Part shown: positions 1 to 4,886 of the stretch, piece after piece | How positions within the stretch are numbered: position 1 is the stretch's first letter | Layout: each line of letters starts with the position of its first letter | NCBI GenBank assembly: GCA_937921805.1 | Contig: CAKZUS010000312.1 | Location: forward strand, 1-6,118 | DNA from: an uncultured Granulosicoccaceae bacterium | GTDB lineage: Bacteria > Pseudomonadota > Gammaproteobacteria > JABXHR01 | Reading direction: 5' to 3' | DNA: 6,118 bases | Notes under the pieces: model-generated | Database searches by the model: none | The model's input: the letters and a program-made list of their open reading frames with translations, nothing else | What the model was told of the DNA's origin: nothing | Made by a program: the position numbers and the translations under genes

Positions 1-168
1 ATCAGCGACAAAGTACCGGCCTTTGTCTCCTGGGCCTGGAACACGATATACCCAGCCATGTGCCACGTATGGTGGTAGCGCGGCGCGTGCGGGATCAGAG
101 GGTTTGTCATCTAAAAAAATGAAGAAAAAAGCAGCCGACAACACAACCAAGATCAGTATCCCTTGCAT
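1..168 (-). CDS. Partial membrane-anchored protein of unknown function, N-terminal 56 residues
   Basis: The reverse strand reads 56 codons without a stop from an ATG at 168-166 to the window edge, so the C-terminus is missing. A GGAG Shine-Dalgarno (positions 179-176) lies 7 bases upstream of the ATG, which fixes the start. The protein opens MQGILILVVLSAAFFFIFL, a hydrophobic stretch of about 17 residues, then turns polar and proline-rich (DDKPSDP), with a later segment GWVYRVPGPGDKGRYFVAD. This reads as an uncleaved N-terminal anchor or signal peptide with the rest outside the cytoplasm. There is no lipobox cysteine. It is divergent from the replication operon, with about 320 bases between them. 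I do not recognise the family. The gene is real with good confidence; its function is unknown. Confidence 0.72.
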   Translation of the reverse strand, partial: MQGILILVVLSAAFFFIFLDDKPSDPARAALPPYVAHGWVYRVPGPGDKGRYFVAD

Positions 169-180
169 ATCCAAACTCCA

Positions 181-206
181 TGTAAAAACAGAATCTGTAG
201 ATTACA
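181..206. repeat. Nested inverted repeat upstream of the leftward gene
   Basis: Outer arms TGTAA (181-185) and TTACA (202-206) enclose an inner perfect palindrome ACAGA-A-TCTGT (188-198). The two symmetry centres are half a base apart. It sits directly upstream of the leftward gene's Shine-Dalgarno, so it could be an operator or a hairpin in that gene's leader. The symmetry is seen; the role is inferred and weakly supported. Confidence 0.3.
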
Positions 207-244
207 CCGATTTACTGTCGATCTGCTCCGAACGTTCTATTTTC

Positions 245-274
245 TTGACAATTGCTAGCCTGCGGGACTATAGT
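245..274 (+). promoter_or_regulatory. Sigma70-type promoter of the replication operon
   Basis: A perfect -35 TTGACA (245-250) is followed by an 18-base spacer and a -10 TATAGT (269-274, five of six consensus bases). Transcription should start near 281 and run rightward, leaving an untranslated leader of roughly 200 bases before the ATG at 488. No gene downstream has an equally good promoter, so this is the likely source of the long overlapping-gene transcript. A dyad covers the -10 and start, so it is probably repressible. Confidence 0.65.
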
Positions 275-284
275 GAACTCACTA
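271..284. promoter_or_regulatory. Candidate operator overlapping the -10 and transcription start
   Basis: A perfect inverted repeat TAGTGA-AC-TCACTA has 6-base arms and a 2-base centre. It covers the last four bases of the -10 and the predicted start near 281. A dimeric HTH regulator bound here would block RNA polymerase, as Cro/CI-type phage repressors do. No repressor gene is visible in the window; it may lie to the left. Confidence 0.45.
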
Positions 285-348
285 CTTTGTTCAGCGGCCA
301 GCCGCGCCCGTCAGTCTTGCGGTTTTTTTGTGCCTGTAAAAAGGTGCA

Positions 349-457
349 CGCCAATTTCTATGGCGGGTCTAGAGGGCTTAATACAACACCCCTTGTGGGA
401 AATAAGCCCCGCCGTCTGAACACGGTAGTTGAAGCCCGCCGACCCACTAAGTCGGCG
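349..457 (+). promoter_or_regulatory. Highly structured 5' leader of the replication operon (four hairpins)
   Basis: Four perfect or near-perfect stems follow each other in the predicted leader: CGCCA/TGGCG (349-353 with 361-365); GGGCTTA/TAAGCCC (374-380 with 403-409, with an inner CCC/GGG at 390-392 and 397-399); GCCGT/ACGGT (411-415 with 422-426, one G-U pair); and CGCCGAC/GTCGGCG (437-443 with 451-457). The hexamer GGCGGG (362-367) can also pair with either of two CCCGCC copies (408-413 or 435-440), so alternative folds are possible. The last stem ends 19 bases before the AGGA ribosome site and has no T-run, so it is not an intrinsic terminator. I recognise no known riboswitch class. It could be a regulatory leader, an antitermination element, or a protein-binding or repair target RNA. 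Confidence 0.4.
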
Positions 458-487
458 ATAGCAGTACTAAATGTTCAGGAAAAAAAC

Positions 488-736
488 ATGTGTAACACAT
501 GCCCAAGCTGCGCCCAGTCGCGCAATATCGACCCCCAAGACGATTTTGACCGTTGCCACGAGCAACTCCACGGTCTGGTCGAAACCCTTCTTTCAGCAAC
601 ATCAAACGACAACTGGGAAATATCTTTGGATGATATTAACCGCGCGATTTGGTTGCTCCAAGACCGCTTAAACGATCTACGCACCGCGCACGACGCCAGC
701 ATAAAGCAGGAAGAACGCAGGGGGCGTAGAGCATGA
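488..736 (+). CDS. Small cysteine-bearing phage protein, unknown function
   Basis: 82 residues. The ATG at 488 is chosen because AGGA (477-480) lies 7 bases upstream. The longer open frame to position 23 is a shadow: its first part is antisense to the leftward gene and crosses the promoter. The N-terminus has C2-x2-C5-x2-C8, with C23, H24 and H28 nearby. This spacing could bind a metal, but it is not a standard zinc finger. Residues 44-80 are helical and charged (DDINRAIWLLQDRLNDLR) and end in a basic RRGRRA tail. The stop overlaps the next start as ATGA (733-736), so the two are probably translationally coupled. It is the first gene of the replication operon, where small regulators often sit. 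I do not recognise the family. Confidence 0.62.
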   Translation: MCNTCPSCAQSRNIDPQDDFDRCHEQLHGLVETLLSATSNDNWEISLDDINRAIWLLQDRLNDLRTAHDASIKQEERRGRRA

Positions 737-1062
737 TCGTTATCAACGACGAGGAGCTGCACGCACTGCGTGGGCTGTCGCCTCATGCCAAAACGCTGTA
801 CCTGGAGCTGGTCGAGCTGGTTGACCCTGAAAGCGGGTTAGTCGGTGACCCCTACATAGTGGGCCGCAGGCAATTAACGAACAGCATTGCATATAGACCC
901 GCAAGAGGCAGCACGCGGCCGCCATGGCTCCCCGCAGACGCGGAGCTTAAGGCACTGCTAGGGGAGCTTGTACGCGCGCGCTTAGTGGAGGACCGTAGTA
1001 AGCAAAAAGTCTTTATTGCGCACTTGCCATACGTCACCCGCGCGGGCGATGACAATGGCTAA
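733..1062 (+). CDS. Small winged-helix-like protein, paralogue of the initiator N-terminus
   Basis: 109 residues. The start at 733 overlaps the upstream stop (ATGA) and has AGGGGG (719-724) 8 bases before it. The protein is nearly all one compact domain: INDEELHALRGL (4-15), an amphipathic helix (KTLYLELVELVD), a turn with GLVGDPY, a likely recognition helix (GRRQLTNSI), then a helix AELKALLGELVRARLVED and a beta hairpin VFIAHLPY. It aligns by eye with residues 5-102 of the next protein: ND-E--ALTGL, YQ-LYQ, GIAG, SYQSLSEAV, IERAVEEL and LVFTCLL occur in the same order. A DNA-binding role in replication or its control is therefore likely. Only the domain is present; it lacks the linker and C-terminal domain of the neighbour. 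It could be a regulator or co-initiator. Confidence 0.7.
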   Translation: MIVINDEELHALRGLSPHAKTLYLELVELVDPESGLVGDPYIVGRRQLTNSIAYRPARGSTRPPWLPADAELKALLGELVRARLVEDRSKQKVFIAHLPYVTRAGDDNG

Positions 1063-2062
1063 TTTCTATCTCAATGACCGTGAGCAGGACGCACTAACCG
1101 GATTGCCGCACCTGTACCAATTGCTCTATCAGGCAATAAAAAGGCGGATGGACTTTTCCACGGGTATAGCAGGCCAGCGCTTCCGTATTAGCTACCAATC
1201 GCTAAGCGAGGCTGTGGAGGTGGAACCCAAGCCTGGACGTAGAGACCACGGAAAGCCAACACGCCGACAAATTGAACGCGCTGTAGAGGAGCTGTGCCGT
1301 TCATCAGAGCAAAGGCCCGCGTTGTTGCAGGCCCATGGAAACCTCGTTTTCACCTGTCTTTTAGCCGATACGGATTCTTCCGTCTCAGAAAAAGTGGTGA
1401 CGAAGTGGGGAGGAAGTGGTGAGGGTCAAGTGGTGGATAAACCGAGACCGGGCAAACCCAACAAAAACGGGGCACTTGGGGAGGTGGATGAGGCCCAAGT
1501 GGTGAGGAAGTGGGGAGGAAGTGGTGAGGGTCAAGTGGTGACACCTCCTACACCCTATAGCCTAAAAGAAGTACCTAAAGGTACTTCATATATGTGCGGT
1601 TCAAGCACTCCAAACGTCGAAACGACACCCAAAGCCAAAAGCCAAAAAAAGGCAATCCCGCAAGAGGTGCTAGAGGCCTTTGAAACGGCATGGGCCGTAT
1701 ACCCTAAGCGCGGTGGCGCAAACAACCGCAAAGGGGCCTTAGAGCAATTCGCTAAGCGCGTAGCTGAGGGCGTGAAGCCTGAAGAGCTGATTGATGGGAC
1801 AAAGCGCTACCGCGTCCTGTGCGACGCCACAGGCAACACGGGAACTGAGTACGTGAAGATGGCTGTGACTTTCTACGGGCCGAAAGAGCACTACATGGAC
1901 AGCTACGAGTTGCCCACTGCTCGACCACGACAAACCCCGCACACCGGACAAACCACTTCACGGTTTGGCAAGGCGTCGGACTGGAAACCAGGCTCTGCCG
2001 CGCGATTCTTTGGAGCAGCGTCGAGTGATCAAACCAACGTGATTGAAGGAGAGACAGTATGA
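1055..2062 (+). CDS. Phage replication initiator (O-like), with origin repeats in its gene
   Basis: 335 residues from the ATG at 1055. An ATG at 1049 is equally possible. I chose 1055 because MANFYLND then aligns with the start of the preceding paralogue; neither has a clear Shine-Dalgarno. Residues 1-102 form a winged-helix-like DNA-binding domain with helix candidates ISYQSLSEAVEV (45-56) and RRQIERAVEEL (70-80). Residues 103-200 are a low-complexity linker that contains the repeated KWGGSGEGQVV (117-127 and 152-162) and a lysine-rich stretch. Residues 207-288 (FETAWAVYPKRGG, GTKRYR, GTEYVKMAVTFYGP) form a domain I know from the C-terminus of many phage replication proteins. The order of DNA-binding domain, linker over iterons and C-terminal interaction domain is that of lambda O. 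The stop overlaps the next start as ATGA. The role is inferred from architecture and context. Confidence 0.75.
   Translation: MANFYLNDREQDALTGLPHLYQLLYQAIKRRMDFSTGIAGQRFRISYQSLSEAVEVEPKPGRRDHGKPTRRQIERAVEELCRSSEQRPALLQAHGNLVFTCLLADTDSSVSEKVVTKWGGSGEGQVVDKPRPGKPNKNGALGEVDEAQVVRKWGGSGEGQVVTPPTPYSLKEVPKGTSYMCGSSTPNVETTPKAKSQKKAIPQEVLEAFETAWAVYPKRGGANNRKGALEQFAKRVAEGVKPEELIDGTKRYRVLCDATGNTGTEYVKMAVTFYGPKEHYMDSYELPTARPRQTPHTGQTTSRFGKASDWKPGSAARFFGAASSDQTNVIEGETV
1392..1435 (+). repeat. Iteron block 1 (44 bp, four AAGTGGKG 8-mers)
   Basis: The 8-mer AAGTGGTG occurs at 1392, 1414 and 1428, and AAGTGGGG at 1403. The start-to-start steps are 11, 11 and 14 bases. Steps of 11 put the first three copies on about the same face of the helix. 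The whole 44-base block recurs 105 bases downstream with one difference (C1401 versus G1506). It lies in the linker-coding part of the initiator gene. Confidence 0.7.
1497..1540 (+). repeat. Iteron block 2 (44 bp, second copy)
   Basis: 43 of 44 bases match block 1, with 8-mers at 1497, 1508, 1519 and 1533. The 105-base offset is in frame (35 codons) and close to ten helical turns. Both blocks encode VV-K-WGGSGEGQVV; the one differing base changes Thr to Arg. The segment between blocks (1436-1496) has only degenerate look-alikes such as GAGGTGGATG at 1481. Confidence 0.7.
1568..1587. repeat. Perfect 20-bp palindrome downstream of the iterons
   Basis: Arms GAAGTACCT (1568-1576) and AGGTACTTC (1579-1587) are exact reverse complements around AA. 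It lies 27 bases after the second iteron block and is followed by ATATATG. It encodes EVPKGTS in the initiator linker. It could be an operator, a cruciform or single-strand initiation site within the origin, or a mRNA hairpin. There is no T-run, so it is not a terminator. Confidence 0.55.
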
Positions 2063-2730
2063 AAGACGCCGACGCCCAAGCTTTTCTAGAGTTCATGAGC
2101 GCCATTTATGACTATTACAGCAAGCCAGAGCCAAGCGAGGCGACGATAGAGCTGTATTGGCTGTCTCTGTCGGACTACGAGTACGTGGACGTGCAGAGGG
2201 CCGTTACGCAACACATGCGCGATAGCTCACGTGGTCAGTTCCTTCCCCGTGTAGCGGACATCGTGCGCCAGATAGACGGAGAGCCAGGAGACATTGCCGA
2301 CAGCGCATGGATGAAGGTGTACCACAGCGCGCGCAAGGTCGGTGCGTATGAGTCCGTTGTGTTCGACGACCCGAAAATTCATCACGTTGTGTCTGCTATG
2401 GGCGGCTGGCTGCGCTTTTGCCATTGCGACTTGAAGGAAGAGCCCTTTATTGCCAAGGAGTTTTGTAACCGATACAAGGCACTGGGAAATCGCGAGAATT
2501 TCGCCTATCCACCTCGGATCATTGGGATATTTGAGGCCGAAAACGCAATGAACGGCTACCCAGTGGAACCACCGCGACTCGTGGGAGACACCGCAAAATG
2601 CCTCACCGTGCAGCGTGGCGGAAAGGAGGGCGAAATGCTCAAAATTACGCAGGTGGTGGGCGATTCGCTCAAGCTGAGAAGCTCTAATGATTCCGTTCTG
2701 GAAGACACCACCAAAACAGGGAGAGGGTAA
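2059..2730 (+). CDS. G39P-like replicative helicase loader/inhibitor candidate
   Basis: 223 residues. The start overlaps the initiator stop (ATGA), and AAGGAG (2046-2051) lies 7 bases upstream. Residues 5-72 resemble the N-terminal helical domain of phage SPP1 G39P-type proteins, which load and restrain the replicative helicase: FLEFMSAIYDYY, ELYWLSLSDYEYVDVQRAV, QHMRDSSRGQFLPRVADIV. A second domain at about 83-143 (VVFDDPKIHHVVSAMGGW, then PFIAKEFCNRYKAL) is one I know as a phage domain of unknown function. It has no Walker motif, so it is not a DnaC-type ATPase loader. Its place directly after the initiator mirrors the O-P pair. The C-terminus ends TGRG, encoded by the 14-bp junction repeat also found before rusA. 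A helicase-loading role is likely but not proven. Confidence 0.68.
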   Translation: MKDADAQAFLEFMSAIYDYYSKPEPSEATIELYWLSLSDYEYVDVQRAVTQHMRDSSRGQFLPRVADIVRQIDGEPGDIADSAWMKVYHSARKVGAYESVVFDDPKIHHVVSAMGGWLRFCHCDLKEEPFIAKEFCNRYKALGNRENFAYPPRIIGIFEAENAMNGYPVEPPRLVGDTAKCLTVQRGGKEGEMLKITQVVGDSLKLRSSNDSVLEDTTKTGRG

Positions 2731-2732
2731 TG
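2719..2732 (+). repeat. 14-bp junction repeat, left copy
   Basis: GGGAGAGGGTAATG carries the Gly-Arg-Gly codons and stop of the upstream gene, a purine-rich ribosome site, and the overlapping ATG (TAATG) of rtcB. It is identical to 4065-4078 at the other end of rtcB. Confidence 0.6.
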
Positions 2733-4076
2733 CCAACGATTGCAGCACAGTTAGTAGAGGCAGGATTAACGGGCGGGCCATGGATGAGAGACGCCATAGC
2801 GAAAGTGCAAGGCGGTGAGTCCATTCAGAGCGTGGTGGAGCAAGTGCAAAAGGAAATTGTGAAAAAGGTGCCGCTCAAAGATAAAGGCGCTGATTACTTT
2901 GTGGCCTTAGAACCCCTCTCGCATGACGAGAGCAGGAACGCGCGCGCCGTAGCGGAGACGATGGATGAGGTGATGCGCACCCCTGGTGTGACTCGGGGGG
3001 CGGTCATGCCTGACGCTTGCCCCGCAGGGCCAAAAGGCATCATTCCAGTGGGTGGCGTGGTCGAGTCTGACTATATCCATCCCTCGATGCATTCAGCGGA
3101 CATTTGCTGTTCGGTCATGTTGTCAGAGTACGACTGTGGACCCCGCGAATTGCTCGACGCAGTACACAACATTACCCATTTCGGACCCGGAGGGAGGAGC
3201 GATCAAAGGTTCCAGCTTGACCGCTCGATAGTGGCGCGCATGGAGCGGAACCCGTTTTTTGATGCGCAAGACCGTGACCACGCCGCGCGGTTTTTGGGCA
3301 CTCAGGGCGACGGGAATCACTTTGCTTTCGTTGGCACCAGAGAGAGCACGGGCCGGAGCTGTTTAGTGACACACCACGGATCACGCAAACTTGGAGCGGT
3401 GCTCTACAAAAAAGGCAGGAAAGCGGCAAAAAAACATTGCAAGAACCTTTGTCCCGAAAGCCTCAACCCTTGGCTAGATTTTGATACCGAAACAGGCGAA
3501 GCCTATTGGGAGGCTCTGCAAATTGTCAGAGACTGGACTAAAGCAAACCATGAAGCCATCCATCAAGGCAACCAATTTTACAGCGCGCAAAAGGACAATT
3601 TCTGGAACGAACACAATTTCGTCTTTCAGCGTGATGGCAAATTTTTGCACGCCAAGGGCGCTACACCGGCCTATGAAGATTGGGCACACGATGCTACGGG
3701 GCTGACGCTGATCCCCATGAATATGGCAGAGCCTATTTTGATCACGAAGGGGAAAAACAATCACGACGCGCTAGGATTCGCCCCGCATGGCGCTGGGCGC
3801 AACTATTCCAGAACGAAGCACAAAACGCGGGTAGAAGGCACTGAAGAGGAGATTTTCGCGAGAGAAACGCAAGGGCTAGATGTGCGATTCTTCAGTGGCA
3901 AAATCGACGTTACAGAACTGCCCAGCGCTTATAAAAATGCGGAACAAGTGCGCGAACAGATGGAGCGTTTTGGACTAGCTGAGGTAGTTGATCGTGTACT
4001 GCCGTATGGCTCCATTATGGCTGGGGATTGGGAGTCTGATGCGCTATGGCGCCAGCGAAAGGCGGGGAGAGGGTAA
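2730..4076 (+). CDS. rtcB: RtcB-family RNA ligase (3'-phosphate/2',3'-cyclic phosphate to 5'-OH)
   Basis: 448 residues, within the family range. RtcB joins RNA 3'-phosphate or 2',3'-cyclic phosphate ends to 5'-OH ends using GTP and Mn2+, through a GMP-histidine intermediate. The metal and catalytic residues are all present: D124-x-x-C127 (HSADICC), N196-H197 (GDGNHF), H215 (THHGSRKLG), H307 (FLHAKGATPA) and H353, the expected guanylylated histidine (PHGAGRNYSR). The metal-site motif diverges from the usual VGVDIGCG form but keeps Asp and Cys. The first 55 residues are a family-variable extension. The start TAATG overlaps the upstream stop by one base, with GGGAG just before it. Likely role: repair of tRNA or other RNA cut by host defence nucleases during infection (inference). 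It sits between two copies of a 14-bp junction, like an inserted cassette. Confidence 0.94.
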   Translation: MPTIAAQLVEAGLTGGPWMRDAIAKVQGGESIQSVVEQVQKEIVKKVPLKDKGADYFVALEPLSHDESRNARAVAETMDEVMRTPGVTRGAVMPDACPAGPKGIIPVGGVVESDYIHPSMHSADICCSVMLSEYDCGPRELLDAVHNITHFGPGGRSDQRFQLDRSIVARMERNPFFDAQDRDHAARFLGTQGDGNHFAFVGTRESTGRSCLVTHHGSRKLGAVLYKKGRKAAKKHCKNLCPESLNPWLDFDTETGEAYWEALQIVRDWTKANHEAIHQGNQFYSAQKDNFWNEHNFVFQRDGKFLHAKGATPAYEDWAHDATGLTLIPMNMAEPILITKGKNNHDALGFAPHGAGRNYSRTKHKTRVEGTEEEIFARETQGLDVRFFSGKIDVTELPSAYKNAEQVREQMERFGLAEVVDRVLPYGSIMAGDWESDALWRQRKAGRG

Positions 4077-4078
4077 TG
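4065..4078 (+). repeat. 14-bp junction repeat, right copy
   Basis: Identical to 2719-2732: it encodes the terminal Gly-Arg-Gly and stop of rtcB and supplies the ribosome site and overlapping ATG of the resolvase gene. Loss of the 1,346 bases between equivalent points would fuse the loader's end exactly to the resolvase start. Confidence 0.6.
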
Positions 4079-4555
4079 AAAGACATGTCGAGCAACTCGC
4101 GCCTAGTGCTGCAAATGCCGTGGCCTAGCGCCAAACTCTCGCCCAACACGCGTGGAAAGTGGCAGCACAACGAGGCTGACAAGAAGCAGGCGAAGCAACA
4201 TGGTTATTGGGTAGCAATACAGGCCATTGCGGAGCAAGGCGCCGCGCCCAGCGGCCCGCTGCAAGTGCTCAAGGGCTTTATGCCCCCCAACAGGCGCCAC
4301 TACGATACAGACAACCTGGGGGGGCGAATGAAGTATTACCTGGACGGGGTATTCATGGCGCTCGGCCAAGATGACTACATCGTTGAAGCAACTTTGCCTG
4401 TGCGCGGACCTGTTACCCAAGGCGGGAAGGTGATTGTGATTTTGCAGCCTATGGAAATCTCTTTTGAGAAGCTTTTCGTTGATCAGTTGCCGCTGAGCCG
4501 TTCGATCACGGCCGCGAACCACGCGGCGTTTGAATTGAAACAAATCACTGGGTAA
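4076..4555 (+). CDS. rusA: RusA-type Holliday junction resolvase
   Basis: 159 residues from the ATG at 4076, which overlaps the rtcB stop (TAATG) and follows GGGGAGAGGG. A longer open frame from 4046 lacks such a site. RusA dimers cut four-way DNA junctions. The acidic core is present: D77-x-D79-N80 (HYDTDN), D90 in YYLDGV, and D99-D100 (GQDDYIVE). The lysine sits at 86 (DNLGGRMK), as in the DN-x5-K phage subgroup, rather than directly after DNL as in E. coli RusA. N-terminal PSAKLSPNTRGKW fits the family's proline-asparagine DNA-contact segment. The protein is about 40 residues longer than E. coli RusA because of a C-terminal tail (about 120-159) I do not recognise. It belongs to the same replication/recombination operon. 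Confidence 0.9.
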   Translation: MKDMSSNSRLVLQMPWPSAKLSPNTRGKWQHNEADKKQAKQHGYWVAIQAIAEQGAAPSGPLQVLKGFMPPNRRHYDTDNLGGRMKYYLDGVFMALGQDDYIVEATLPVRGPVTQGGKVIVILQPMEISFEKLFVDQLPLSRSITAANHAAFELKQITG

Positions 4556-4653
4556 GGGATATGCCGAATTGGTGCTTGAGAAATTTTCTTGCGTGTTGGA
4601 AAAAAGCTAATGAAATCAGTTGCAACTAACACAATTACTAAAAAGGAGCCTAC

Positions 4654-4884
4654 GTGATCAACTCAACTGACAGTGAAGATTACCGGCAAGGATATCTAGA
4701 TGGCCTGAGCCGTGCGCAGCAATTGGTGACTGACTTAGCGAGTCGACCGCCGCAATCATGGGAGCACAAGACCACTGAACTGTTTTGGCTGTGCACGTCA
4801 TTCTTTATGCTTTGCGCGTCAATTATGGTTTGTTGTCTGGTTGGCTTGCACGTGTGGGGCCTTATTCAAAAGGCTTGGAGCTGA
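4654..4884 (+). CDS. Small tail-anchored membrane protein, unknown function
   Basis: 76 residues with a GTG start; AAAAAGGAG ends 5 bases upstream, the clearest ribosome site in this stretch. Residues 1-42 are soluble and acidic (DSEDYRQGYLDGLSRAQQLV). Residues 43-71 are one long hydrophobic segment with three cysteines (LFWLCTSFFMLCASIMVCC), followed by QKAWS. This predicts a single C-terminal membrane helix. The orientation is uncertain. It follows a 98-base gap after the resolvase and its stop abuts the ASCH gene start (TGATG). I do not recognise the family. Small membrane proteins in phage early operons can act in superinfection exclusion or host takeover, but nothing in the sequence shows this. 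Confidence 0.7.
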   Translation: MINSTDSEDYRQGYLDGLSRAQQLVTDLASRPPQSWEHKTTELFWLCTSFFMLCASIMVCCLVGLHVWGLIQKAWS

Positions 4885-4886
4885 TG

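Larger units (their letters stand above)
169..487. promoter_or_regulatory. Divergent control region between the left gene and the replication operon
   Basis: About 320 bases without a credible gene. From left to right it holds a dyad just upstream of the left gene's ribosome site (181-206), a strong rightward promoter (245-274) with an overlapping dyad (271-284), a T7 run (323-329) behind only a weak stem, four hairpins (349-457), and the Shine-Dalgarno AGGA at 477-480 that serves the ATG at 488. An open plus-strand frame crosses the region but is a shadow (see rejected items). I found no convincing leftward promoter. Confidence 0.6.
1392..1594 (+). other. Candidate phage replication origin inside the initiator gene
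   Basis: Two iteron blocks, then a perfect 20-bp palindrome and an A/T-richer stretch (about 1552-1594, followed by A-rich 1631-1650). The plus strand is strongly purine-rich across the iterons. Repeats plus an adjacent A/T-rich segment, placed in the middle of the initiator gene and followed by a helicase-loader gene, is the layout of lambda ori within O. Direct repeats, symmetry and position are seen in the sequence; origin function is inference. Confidence 0.5.

Noticed and set aside
180..290. Leftward sigma70 promoter for the gene at 1-168
   Set aside because: Candidate boxes on the minus strand have poor -10 matches or wrong spacing; none was convincing.
302..329. Possible intrinsic terminator CCGC...GCGG followed by T7
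   Set aside because: The stem has only four Watson-Crick pairs plus G-U and a 13-base loop. The stronger GCGGC/GCCGC stem (294-305) is 17 bases from the T-run with a 2-base loop. Too weak to call.
349..457. tRNA or CRISPR-like array in the hairpin-rich leader
   Set aside because: No T-loop consensus, acceptor stem or CCA fits, and the hairpins differ in sequence and spacing, so there is no repeat-spacer pattern.
23..487. N-terminal 155 codons of a 237-codon plus-strand frame ending at 736
   Set aside because: It is antisense to the leftward gene, crosses the promoter and leader hairpins, has low-complexity unrecognisable sequence, and a good ribosome site marks the ATG at 488.
471..671. 66-codon plus-strand frame
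   Set aside because: Out-of-frame shadow of the 488-736 gene, with no ribosome site of its own.
1392..1540. CRISPR or transposon origin of the 44-bp repeats
   Set aside because: Only two copies, in frame, inside one gene and with internal 8-mer periodicity; iterons explain this better.
4561..4657. Micro-ORFs in the gap after rusA (22 codons at 4561-4629; 15 codons at 4610-4657 whose stop overlaps the GTG at 4654)
   Set aside because: Ribosome sites are weak or badly spaced and there is no recognisable sequence. A leader peptide is possible but unsupported.
4785..4886. Upstream extension of the ASCH frame to 4785
   Set aside because: It overlaps the membrane-protein gene out of frame and has no ribosome site; the ASCH domain is complete from 4887.
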